From positions 1 through 5,424 of the forward strand of contig JAGLTZ010000031.1 in the NCBI GenBank assembly GCA_023135015.1: DNA of 5,424 nucleotides, written 5' to 3'. Source of the DNA: Candidatus Latescibacterota bacterium. Lineage in GTDB: Bacteria; Blakebacterota; Blakebacteria; Blakebacterales; Blakebacteraceae. The notes beneath the pieces are model-generated. The model did no database searches, had not been told where the DNA came from, and was given only the letters and a program-made list of their open reading frames with translations. The position numbers and the translations under genes are program-made. Positions 1-5,424 of the stretch are shown one piece after another. The first letter of the stretch is position 1; every line of letters starts with the position of its first letter.

Positions 1-500
1 GACGCCTCGACATACTGATAAACAACGCCGGGATAACCAGGGACGGATTTCTCACCCGGATGAAGGAATCGGACTGGGATGCAGTGATGGCGGTCAACCT
101 CAAGAGCGCTTTCAACTGCACACACGCCGCCGCCCGCCAGATGATGAAGCAGCGTTACGGGCGGATAGTGAACATCGCCTCAGTTGTTGGAGTGACGGGC
201 AACGCCGGCCAGGCGAACTACTGCGCCTCCAAGGCCGGTATTATCGGGTTCACAAAATCAATCGCACGCGAACTCGCGGGCCGCAACATCACAGCAAATG
301 CAGTTGCGCCAGGGTATATCGAGACCGAGATGACCGCGGCTCTCCCCGATGAAGTCAAGGAGGCCTTCCTGACCCAGATACCCCTTGGAAGGGCCGGTCA
401 GCCGGAGGACGTGGCGCAGGCAGTGAAATTCCTGGTCTCCGAGGAAGCCTCCTACATCACCGGACAGGTAATTCATATAAATGGGGGAATGTATATGTAG
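1..500 (+). CDS. fabG: 3-oxoacyl-[acyl-carrier-protein] reductase (FabG), 5' end missing
   Basis: NADPH-dependent reductase of the short-chain dehydrogenase family that reduces 3-oxoacyl-ACP in each cytoplasmic fatty acid elongation cycle. The reading frame is already open at base 3 and gives the NNAG motif followed by ITRD, typical of FabG. The start codon and the N-terminal Rossmann glycine motif lie outside the window. The ATG at base 60 is internal, not the start. Counting from that Met, the catalytic Ser is residue 41 (in NIASVVG), Tyr is 54 and Lys is 58 (YCASK). The Ser-Tyr spacing of 13 and Tyr-Lys spacing of 4 match E. coli FabG. Asn13 in VNLKS fits the fourth tetrad residue. The C terminus, [12 protein letters not shown], is nearly the standard FabG ending. 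Other short-chain dehydrogenases look similar, but the NNAGITRD and NGGMYM ends favour FabG. The stop at 498-500 lies 5 bases from the stop of the convergent permease. No other fatty acid gene is visible here. Confidence 0.93.
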   Translation, partial: RLDILINNAGITRDGFLTRMKESDWDAVMAVNLKSAFNCTHAAARQMMKQRYGRIVNIASVVGVTGNAGQANYCASKAGIIGFTKSIARELAGRNITANAVAPGYIETEMTAALPDEVKEAFLTQIPLGRAGQPEDVAQAVKFLVSEEASYITGQVIHINGGMYM

Positions 501-505
501 AATTC

Positions 506-2542
506 CTATCGGGGCCTGAATACCGTCATCATTTCCTCGATGGCTTCCAAGTCACCGATCAGCGTCAATTTGTCGCCTGCCTCAATCCTGGTGTGCCCGT
601 GAGGGACCACCATTTTGTCATCGCGGGTTATCAGCGCAATCAGGCAGGCCTCGTGCATCTGTATATCCCGTATATACTTACCGACCAGCTCGCTGTTGGT
701 AACCTCCACTTCAACCACTTCTCCCGAACGCAGGAACTGCTGGCGGATGCTCTCATCATCCCCCAGCTGCAGCCACTCTCCCGCGAAATCTATTCCGTCG
801 GCACGGTTGGCCAATTCCGCCAGGAATCTCAGGTGCTGTCCCGGGTCCTGCTTCGGGCCGACCAGCACGAAGAGGGCGAATATCCGCTCGTCGCTGCCCT
901 CGATCCGCACGCCTGAGGTCGAGTGCACGATTACGAGTTCGTGCGTCCGGGCCCCATCGATGCGGGCATGCGGCAGTGCAACGTGCCCACAGATCGGCGT
1001 TTCGCCCAGCTGGTTCGATTCACTGAGCGCGTCAAAGACCTCACTGTTGGAAATCTCGAAGCGCTCTGCCAGGGAGGTCGAGGCTTCCCACAGGATATAT
1101 TCAAAAGTCACACCTGGCCTGTGGTGAAGGACCGCGGCGCGGACAATGATGTTCTCGAACGCATCCTCCTTGCGCAGTCCCTTCTCGCGAAGTATCTGCC
1201 GAAGTTCCTGATCCAGCTGGGCAGTGGCAGCCCGTCCCATCCGCTCGAACACGTGGAAGAGGGCGCTGCTTCGTGCTACCCGCTTCCTGGCATACAGGAA
1301 ATACCAGAGAACGCTGACGCTGACGATTCCGCCCGCCATGATCACCGGCAGCATCCCCATGGCCGGAATCAGTATAACAGGAGTCAGTATGCCTATTATC
1401 TGAACCCACGGATACAGTCTGGACCTGAAGCCTGGATCGTATGACGCGATCTTGCTTTCACGCATTATGATCACAGCGAGGTTAAGCAGACCGAAGAGAA
1501 GCAGCTGGAATGTACTGGCCAGCTTTGCGATCCCCATGGGGGTTAGAATCAGGAGGAACAACATCATGAGCCCCGTGGTCAACAGGATCGCGTTTGTAGG
1601 CGTATTGAACCGCCCGATTTTTTTCAGAAACGACGGGGCCAGGTTGTCTCGACCCATTGCCAGTGGGTAGCGGGAGGCCGCCGTGAGACCGGCATTGGCG
1701 GAAGCGACAAACGCCACGATCGCCGCCACCGACATCAATGTCAGCCCGAAAGGCCCCAGGATGAGCTCGGCCGCATCGGCAACAGGGGTGAGCGTGGAAG
1801 AGAGCACTATCGGCTCCAGGACACCTATCAAAACAAACATCCCCAGAACATAGACGAGTATCGTTATCCCGAGCGCATATATCATCGCCAGGGGAATGGC
1901 CCGTTCAAGGTCATCGACTTCCTCCGCGATACTCGCCACCTTCGTCAATCCGGTAAAACCCACATAAACGATACCGACTGCACCCAGTAACGACCCGGAA
2001 CCGGCCGTGAAGAACGGCTGAAGATTTTCACCCTCGACATGAAACAGCCCCTCCGCGATGAAGAAGGCGACCAGAGCGAGAACTACACTCACGAGCATCA
2101 TCTGAAACCGGGCAACATTCTTTACGCCGCTTATACTCAAACCCGCAAAGACAATACAGAGCGCGATTGCAACCGGTTTGATCGGGAGATTGAGGAAAAG
2201 CACCAGATACGCACCAAGCCCGATAAGATCGAAGGCGCTCTTGAATACCAGGGCCAGCCAGGTTCCGGCTCCGGCAATGGTACCGACCATCGGCCCGAGG
2301 CTTCTATCGAGGAAGTAGTAGGTCCCTCCCGCCCTCGGCATTGCGGTGGCAAGTTCGGCCTGGCTCAGCAGGGAAGGGATAAGTAGAAGACCGGCGATAA
2401 AGTAGGCAAGGATAGCCATGGGCCCGACCTGGCGGTAGACCAGGGCCGGAAGCAGGAAGAGTCCTGATGCCAGCATCGGCCCGATACTGAAAGCGAAGAC
2501 GCCGGGCAGATTCAGATGCTTCTTCAGTCTTCGTTCGGCCAT
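506..2542 (-). CDS. APC-superfamily amino acid permease-like transporter with C-terminal EIIA-type and RCK_C (TrkA-C) domains
   Basis: Inner-membrane transporter of about 678 residues; ordinary APC permeases have about 450-500. Residues 13-418 hold about twelve hydrophobic segments. APC signatures are the broken first helix (IGPMLASGLFLLP, 18-30), AELATAMPRAGGTYYFLD (62-79), AEEVDDLERAIP after helix 6, and ANAGLTAASRYPLAMGRD in helix 8. After a charged linker, residues about 455-604 resemble PTS EIIA of the nitrogen/fructose type. The phosphoacceptor His is expected at 525 (VALPHAR), with a second conserved His at 570 (GQHLRFL). Residues about 607-678 resemble RCK_C/TrkA-C (LVGKYIRD, then PHGHTRIEAGDKLTLIG). 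The ATG at 2542 was chosen because AGGA lies 8 bases upstream. A GTG at 2575 would add 11 residues but lacks a ribosome binding site. By family knowledge, EIIA domains are phosphorylated and RCK_C domains bind small ligands. The substrate cannot be read from the sequence: amino acids are most likely, and other APC substrates are possible. Confidence 0.9.
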   Translation of the reverse strand: MAERRLKKHLNLPGVFAFSIGPMLASGLFLLPALVYRQVGPMAILAYFIAGLLLIPSLLSQAELATAMPRAGGTYYFLDRSLGPMVGTIAGAGTWLALVFKSAFDLIGLGAYLVLFLNLPIKPVAIALCIVFAGLSISGVKNVARFQMMLVSVVLALVAFFIAEGLFHVEGENLQPFFTAGSGSLLGAVGIVYVGFTGLTKVASIAEEVDDLERAIPLAMIYALGITILVYVLGMFVLIGVLEPIVLSSTLTPVADAAELILGPFGLTLMSVAAIVAFVASANAGLTAASRYPLAMGRDNLAPSFLKKIGRFNTPTNAILLTTGLMMLFLLILTPMGIAKLASTFQLLLFGLLNLAVIIMRESKIASYDPGFRSRLYPWVQIIGILTPVILIPAMGMLPVIMAGGIVSVSVLWYFLYARKRVARSSALFHVFERMGRAATAQLDQELRQILREKGLRKEDAFENIIVRAAVLHHRPGVTFEYILWEASTSLAERFEISNSEVFDALSESNQLGETPICGHVALPHARIDGARTHELVIVHSTSGVRIEGSDERIFALFVLVGPKQDPGQHLRFLAELANRADGIDFAGEWLQLGDDESIRQQFLRSGEVVEVEVTNSELVGKYIRDIQMHEACLIALITRDDKMVVPHGHTRIEAGDKLTLIGDLEAIEEMMTVFRPR

Positions 2543-2550
2543 AAGACGCT

Positions 2551-2554
2551 TCCT
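2551..2554 (-). promoter_or_regulatory. Ribosome binding site that decides the permease start
   Basis: On the minus strand AGGA (extendable to AGGAAG) sits 8 bases before the ATG at 2542-2540. The in-frame GTG at 2575 has no purine-rich stretch at a suitable distance. This favours a protein starting MAERRLKKH. Confidence 0.55.
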
Positions 2555-2580
2555 GGATTCCCCTTCATGAGTCACAAGGC

Positions 2581-2609
2581 TGGAGCACGCGGGCCACTTA
2601 ACATATAGT
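2581..2609 (+). promoter_or_regulatory. Weak candidate promoter upstream of the leader hairpin
   Basis: TATAGT at 2604-2609 matches the sigma-70 -10 box at five of six bases. TGGAGC at 2581-2586 lies 17 bases upstream but matches the -35 box at only three of six. If used, transcription would start near 2616 and run through the hairpin at 2644-2670 before reaching the DUF362 gene. Such boxes occur by chance in AT-rich intergenic DNA, so this is a possibility only. Confidence 0.2.
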
Positions 2610-2643
2610 CTGCAGCATAACCCTACTGAAATTCAAGCTGTTG

Positions 2644-2677
2644 AGGCGAGGGTTGTTTCACGCCCTGCCTTTGTTTT
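2644..2677 (+). terminator. Intrinsic terminator-like hairpin ahead of the DUF362-napH-napG operon
   Basis: AGGC (2644-2647) pairs with GCCT (2667-2670), and AGGG (2649-2652) pairs with CCCT (2663-2666). G2648 is bulged and the loop has 10 bases. The stem is followed directly by TTGTTTT (2671-2677), the T-rich tract expected of a Rho-independent terminator on the plus strand. There is no T tract on the minus-strand side. No plus-strand gene ends just upstream, because the permease here runs the other way. The hairpin may therefore insulate the operon from antisense transcription or act as a leader attenuator. The stem is short and bulged, so strength is uncertain. Confidence 0.4.
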
Positions 2678-2720
2678 GACAGTTACATTGAATATCTTTG
2701 ATTGTTCCTTTGAATATAAT
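2676..2720 (+). promoter_or_regulatory. Candidate promoter region of the DUF362-napH-napG operon
   Basis: The region contains a perfect -35 hexamer TTGACA (2676-2681) and a perfect -10 hexamer TATAAT (2715-2720), but 33 bases separate them, so they cannot form one promoter. TTGACA could pair with the weak GATTGT (2700-2705) at 18 bases. TATAAT has no good -35 at 16-18 bases. Transcription from TATAAT would begin near 2727 and give a leader of about 50 bases. The region is AT-rich compared with the genes and lies between divergent genes, where a promoter is expected. The exact start is unresolved. Confidence 0.4.
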
Positions 2721-2764
2721 AAGCACTACCAACGGATTTTCGGGCAGGCAGAGAGCACTTTGGC

Positions 2765-2770
2765 GGAGGA
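2765..2770 (+). promoter_or_regulatory. Ribosome binding site fixing the start of the DUF362 gene
   Basis: GGAGGA, a strong Shine-Dalgarno match, lies 7 bases before the ATG at 2778. The reading frame stays open back to a TTG at 2676, but that triplet is part of a -35-like TTGACA and the extra 34 residues do not look like part of a Tat signal peptide. The start at 2778 places the twin arginines at residues 7-8, as expected. Confidence 0.8.
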
Positions 2771-2777
2771 GAAGAGG

Positions 2778-3710
2778 ATGCTGCACAGATTGACCCGGCG
2801 GGAGTTCATGGAGAGATCGGCTAAGGGCGCAGCCGTGGTGGGCCTTGGGCCGGGTGTGTTATTGCAGAAGCAGCCGCCGAAGATCGCCATTGCCTCCTGG
2901 GAAGACCCGCAGGAGGACCCCGATGCCATAAAGCACGAGGCCCAGCGCCTCACCGAGGAAGCCGTCAAAGCCCTGGGTGGGATGAGTCGTTTCATTTCAG
3001 GTGGAGACGTGGTCTTCATCAAGCCGAATATCGGCTGGGACCGCCTGCCCGCTCAGGCGGCCAATACCAATCCGGACGTCGTTGCGACCCTGGTCCGGCT
3101 CTGCTTTGAAGCCGGCGCCGGAAATGTCCGGGTTTCCGACCACCCGTGCAATGACCAGCGGCGGACCTTCGTCCGCAGCGGAATCAAGAAGGCGGCCGAG
3201 GAAGAGGGAGCAGAGGTCTTCTTTATGGACAGGCGCAAGTTCAGGGACGCCAGGATAGGAGGGGAGAACCTCATGTCGTGGCCTACCTACACCGATTACA
3301 TAGAGTGTGACAAGAGGATCAACGTCCCCATCGCCAAACATCACAGCCTCACATCTCTGACCCTCACCATCAAAAACCTCATGGGGATTCTCGGGGATCC
3401 GCGCAACCGGCTGCACCAGAACCTGGGACCGGCCATGGCTGACGTGGCGAAGTTCGTCCCTTCGGACCTGGTCGTGCTCGACGCGATCCGCATTCTGAAA
3501 GCCAACGGGCCTACGGGGGGAAACCTGCAGGATGTGGAACGCCGTGACATCCTGGTTGCCGGCACAGACACGGTAGCTATTGACGCCTATGGCACAACAC
3601 TCTTCGGCATGGCACCCGACAGCCTCAGCACGACGCGCGAGGCAGCCAAGTTAGGTCTTGGAACAATCAATTTCGAGAGCCTGGATCCTGTCCGATTGAA
3701 CGTTTCGTGA
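2778..3710 (+). CDS. DUF362 family protein with Tat signal peptide
   Basis: A 310-residue protein of the DUF362 family, whose biochemical role is not established. The N terminus has a twin-arginine motif (TRREFM, residues 6-11) and then a short hydrophobic stretch (about 17-29), so export by Tat is likely. No clear AxA cleavage site is seen, so it may stay anchored. Family-like motifs are VVFIKPNIGWD (78-88), AANTNPDVVATLV (94-106), VSDHPCND (119-126), INVPIAKHHS (181-190), LTIKNLMGILGD (196-207), LDAIRILKANGPTGG (234-248) and GTDTVAIDAYG (262-272). There is no ferredoxin-type cysteine cluster, unlike some DUF362 proteins; the only cysteines are 109, 124 and 177. It is the first gene of an operon with NapH-like and NapG-like genes, 14 bases ahead of the former. 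It may therefore be a periplasmic or membrane-facing partner of that electron-transfer module. Family assignment is confident; function is unknown. Confidence 0.85.
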   Translation: MLHRLTRREFMERSAKGAAVVGLGPGVLLQKQPPKIAIASWEDPQEDPDAIKHEAQRLTEEAVKALGGMSRFISGGDVVFIKPNIGWDRLPAQAANTNPDVVATLVRLCFEAGAGNVRVSDHPCNDQRRTFVRSGIKKAAEEEGAEVFFMDRRKFRDARIGGENLMSWPTYTDYIECDKRINVPIAKHHSLTSLTLTIKNLMGILGDPRNRLHQNLGPAMADVAKFVPSDLVVLDAIRILKANGPTGGNLQDVERRDILVAGTDTVAIDAYGTTLFGMAPDSLSTTREAAKLGLGTINFESLDPVRLNVS

Positions 3711-3724
3711 CCGGGTAAACAGTT

Positions 3725-4705
3725 ATGGTCAACATCCGCCGCGCCTCTCAGGTCTTCTTCCTCTGCCTCTTCATGGTAATCTTTCTGAGGACAACGCTGG
3801 TGGGGGAGAACAGCACAGGACCGCTGGCGACCTTCTTCATGGAGATAGACCCGCTCGTACTGATCTCTACCTTCCTCGCCTCCCACTCGATAATGCCCGG
3901 TATGCTGCTGGCACTGATCGTAATAGGCCTCACCCTGCTTCTTGGCCGGTTCTTCTGCAGCTGGGTGTGCCCTCTCGGTACAATATTCAATGCCATCAGC
4001 GCTTTCCGCGGCGGCAACCTGGCCGAGAAGATCCGCACAGGCTCATGGAACCGCTGGCAGAAGAGCAAATACCTGTTCCTTATCGGCCTGCTTGTGGCCG
4101 CTATTGCCGGGCTGCAGGTGGCAGGTGTATTCGATCCGATTCCCCTTCTCTACCGGACTATGGCCACGAGCATATATCCGGCCTTCGCATGGGGCGCCGA
4201 CCAGCTCTTCACATGGCTGTATCTTGCCGACCCGGGGATCGGCCCAATCCGTGTGACACTCGTTTCAGAGCCTATCTACTCCCTCCTGAGGGCATATGTA
4301 CTCCCGATCGAGCCTGTTGCCTACGACGGTGGCGTCCTGATAGGCCTCTTCTTCGTGCTGCTTGCGGTGCTGGCGCTGATACGTTTCCGGTTCTGGTGCC
4401 GCTTTATCTGCCCTCTTGGTGCGCTCCTGGGTGCCTGCGCGAAGACCTCGCGTATCGAACTGCGTAACAACCCCGAAGCATGCGACAACTGCAATCTCTG
4501 TGTCCTCTACTGCCATGGAGGGTGCGATCCCCATCTCACAGGCAAGTGGAAGAAGCAGGAATGCTCCCTCTGCTTCAACTGCCGGCACCAGTGTCCATCG
4601 GGCGCGATCAGCTTCGAGTGGAAGGGACTCAGCACTTCGAAGCAGATAGTTCCACCACTTCCCCCACGAAGGGAGAAGAAAGAGGTGGCAAAAGACAATG
4701 GCTGA
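3725..4705 (+). CDS. NapH/MauN-type membrane 4Fe-4S protein (putative quinol dehydrogenase subunit)
   Basis: A 326-residue inner-membrane iron-sulfur protein. NapH-type proteins work with NapG to take electrons from quinol and send them toward periplasmic acceptors. Hydrophobic segments lie near residues 8-25, 58-75, 116-135 and 205-221, the four-helix plan of NapH. Each of two helices is followed by a CxxxCP motif: FCSWVCPLG (Cys78, Cys82) and WCRFICPLG (Cys225, Cys229). The C-terminal ferredoxin domain has two cysteine sets: 253, 256, 259, 263 and 280, 283, 286, 290. The second ends in CP as usual; the first continues as CHGGC, with an extra Cys267. The early NIRRASQ is typical of the group. 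The start at 3725 is 14 bases after the DUF362 stop and has only a weak ribosome binding site, so translational coupling is plausible. The end overlaps the next gene by 8 bases. It is not a true napH, since no nap reductase genes are present. Confidence 0.88.
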   Translation: MVNIRRASQVFFLCLFMVIFLRTTLVGENSTGPLATFFMEIDPLVLISTFLASHSIMPGMLLALIVIGLTLLLGRFFCSWVCPLGTIFNAISAFRGGNLAEKIRTGSWNRWQKSKYLFLIGLLVAAIAGLQVAGVFDPIPLLYRTMATSIYPAFAWGADQLFTWLYLADPGIGPIRVTLVSEPIYSLLRAYVLPIEPVAYDGGVLIGLFFVLLAVLALIRFRFWCRFICPLGALLGACAKTSRIELRNNPEACDNCNLCVLYCHGGCDPHLTGKWKKQECSLCFNCRHQCPSGAISFEWKGLSTSKQIVPPLPPRREKKEVAKDNG

Positions 4706-5405
4706 GAAACGCAGGAAAGGAAGAGAAAAATCGAAGACTGCGCTGAGCCGGAGGTCCTTCCTGACCGCGGCCGGCTCGGGCGCGGCAGCAACCGTTCTGC
4801 TGAACGTCTCCCCAATCGCCCAGGGAAAGACCTTCAACCCCGACCTGATCAGACCCCCCGGCTCATTGACCGAGAATGATTTCCTCACAAAGTGTGTTCG
4901 CTGCGGCCAGTGCATGAAAGTCTGTCCGACCAATGCAATCCACCCCACCACGCTGGAGGCCGGCCTGGCGGGAATCTGGTCCCCCTTCCTGGTCATGGAG
5001 GTAGGCTACTGCGAGTACAACTGTACGCTGTGCTGCCAGGTCTGCCCGACAGGAGCGATCGAGGAGCTGACTGTGGAGGAGAAACAGCAGGTACACATCG
5101 GTACGGCCTACATAGACCGCTCCCGCTGTCTACCCTTTGTATTCGATACTCCCTGCATAGTATGTGAGGAGCACTGCCCGACGCCGAAGAAGGCGATCTG
5201 GTTCGAGGATGTCACCATCCGTGACAGGGATGGCAACGAGAAACTGCTGAAGCAGCCGCACGTCGATCCTGAACTGTGTATAGGCTGCGGCATCTGCGTG
5301 GTGAAGTGCCCGATCAACGATCCCGCTGCAATCAGAGTCACGAGCGGTGGCGAAACGAGGAACCCCGCCAACCAGTTTTTCCTGTCTACCTCTCCGTACG
5401 GCTAG
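4698..5405 (+). CDS. NapG/MauM-type ferredoxin with four 4Fe-4S clusters and Tat signal
   Basis: A 235-residue Tat-exported iron-sulfur protein, about the length of E. coli NapG (231). By family it accepts electrons from the NapH-like membrane partner and passes them on at the periplasmic face. The signal peptide has a near-consensus Tat motif (LSRRSFL, residues 16-22), then TAAGSGAAATVLL; cleavage may occur near 41-44. Four cysteine sets are seen: 66/69/72/76; 105/109/112/116 with an additional Cys113; 144/153/156/160; and 194/197/200/204. The third set has the wide C-x8-C spacing common in NapG/MauM proteins, and three of the sets end in CPT or CPI. The ATG at 4698 lies inside the end of the preceding gene (ATGGCTGA overlap), with AGGTGG a suitable distance upstream, so the two are probably translationally coupled. 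The protein is complete and ends at TAG 5403-5405. Electron acceptor unknown. Confidence 0.9.
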   Translation: MAEKRRKGREKSKTALSRRSFLTAAGSGAAATVLLNVSPIAQGKTFNPDLIRPPGSLTENDFLTKCVRCGQCMKVCPTNAIHPTTLEAGLAGIWSPFLVMEVGYCEYNCTLCCQVCPTGAIEELTVEEKQQVHIGTAYIDRSRCLPFVFDTPCIVCEEHCPTPKKAIWFEDVTIRDRDGNEKLLKQPHVDPELCIGCGICVVKCPINDPAAIRVTSGGETRNPANQFFLSTSPYG

Positions 5406-5409
5406 TGTC

Positions 5410-5424
5410 ATGTCACGTAGCAAA
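5410..5424 (+). CDS. Possible start of a further operon gene (cut by window end)
   Basis: An ATG at 5410, four bases after the preceding stop, opens a frame reading MSRSK to the end of the window. The close spacing suits another gene of the same operon and the basic N terminus is compatible with a membrane or exported protein. No Shine-Dalgarno sequence precedes it and only five codons are visible, so this may be chance. Confidence 0.2.

Noticed and set aside
475..498. Inverted repeat CATATA / TATATG at the end of fabG, as a terminator
   Set aside because: The six-base stem is all but one A-T pairs, has a 12-base loop, lies within coding sequence and has no T tract, so it is unlikely to terminate transcription.
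615..1444. Plus-strand open frames of 170 and 173 codons opposite the permease tail
   Set aside because: They lie antisense to the EIIA and RCK_C domains, whose motifs are clear on the minus strand. The translations are low-complexity and resemble no family.
2585..2640. Minus-strand promoter for the permease (TTGAAT at 2636-2631 with -10-like boxes near 2602-2619)
   Set aside because: A promoter must exist here or nearby, but no pair of boxes has 16-18 base spacing with good matches, so no position can be supported.
2676..2777. N-terminal extension of the DUF362 protein from a TTG at 2676
   Set aside because: The strong GGAGGA site 7 bases before the ATG at 2778 and the position of the Tat motif favour the shorter protein. 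The TTG is part of a TTGACA promoter-like box.
4265..4996. Long minus-strand open frame (243 codons) opposite the NapH-like and NapG-like genes
   Set aside because: It spans the junction of two well-supported plus-strand genes with clear cysteine motifs, and its own translation shows no recognisable domain. It is a reading-frame shadow of GC-rich coding sequence.
3725..5405. Canonical periplasmic nitrate reductase (nap) or methylamine (mau) cluster
   Set aside because: Only NapH/MauN-like and NapG/MauM-like genes are present. No NapA, B, C, D or Mau structural gene is visible, so nap or mau names would over-claim.

Overview
The window looks like bacterial chromosomal DNA of fairly high GC content. 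Its genes are tightly packed and bacterial in type, with Shine-Dalgarno starts, an operon with a short overlap, and Tat signals. The sequence does not identify a genus. The respiratory genes suggest an anaerobe or facultative anaerobe with a quinone pool; this is inference. No RNA genes, mobile elements, integrases or CRISPR repeats are visible, and no stretch over 300 bases lacks a gene.

Layout: (1) Bases 1-500, plus strand: the 3' part of fabG (3-oxoacyl-ACP reductase), cut by the window edge. (2) Bases 506-2542, minus strand, convergent with fabG and only 5 bases away: a large APC-superfamily permease carrying a PTS EIIA-type domain and then a TrkA-C/RCK_C domain at its C terminus. (3) Bases 2543-2777: a divergent control region, more AT-rich than the genes. 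It holds a terminator-like hairpin with a possible competing pairing, promoter-like boxes and a short direct repeat. (4) Bases 2778-5405, plus strand: a three-gene operon of a Tat-exported DUF362 protein, a NapH/MauN-type membrane iron-sulfur protein and a Tat-exported NapG/MauM-type ferredoxin with four iron-sulfur clusters. The first two genes are 14 bases apart and the last two overlap by 8. A further gene may begin at 5410.

How the genes may work together: the NapH-like and NapG-like proteins resemble the quinol-oxidising module that passes electrons from the membrane quinone pool to periplasmic acceptors. No terminal reductase or cytochrome is visible, so the acceptor is unknown. The DUF362 protein is predicted to be exported by the same Tat route and is co-transcribed, so it may be a partner of this module. 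The permease is transcribed divergently and is probably functionally separate. Its tail suggests transport gated by phosphorylation and/or a small ligand. The most interesting items are the permease-EIIA-RCK_C fusion, the DUF362/NapH/NapG module without a reductase, and the possible attenuator in the divergent region.
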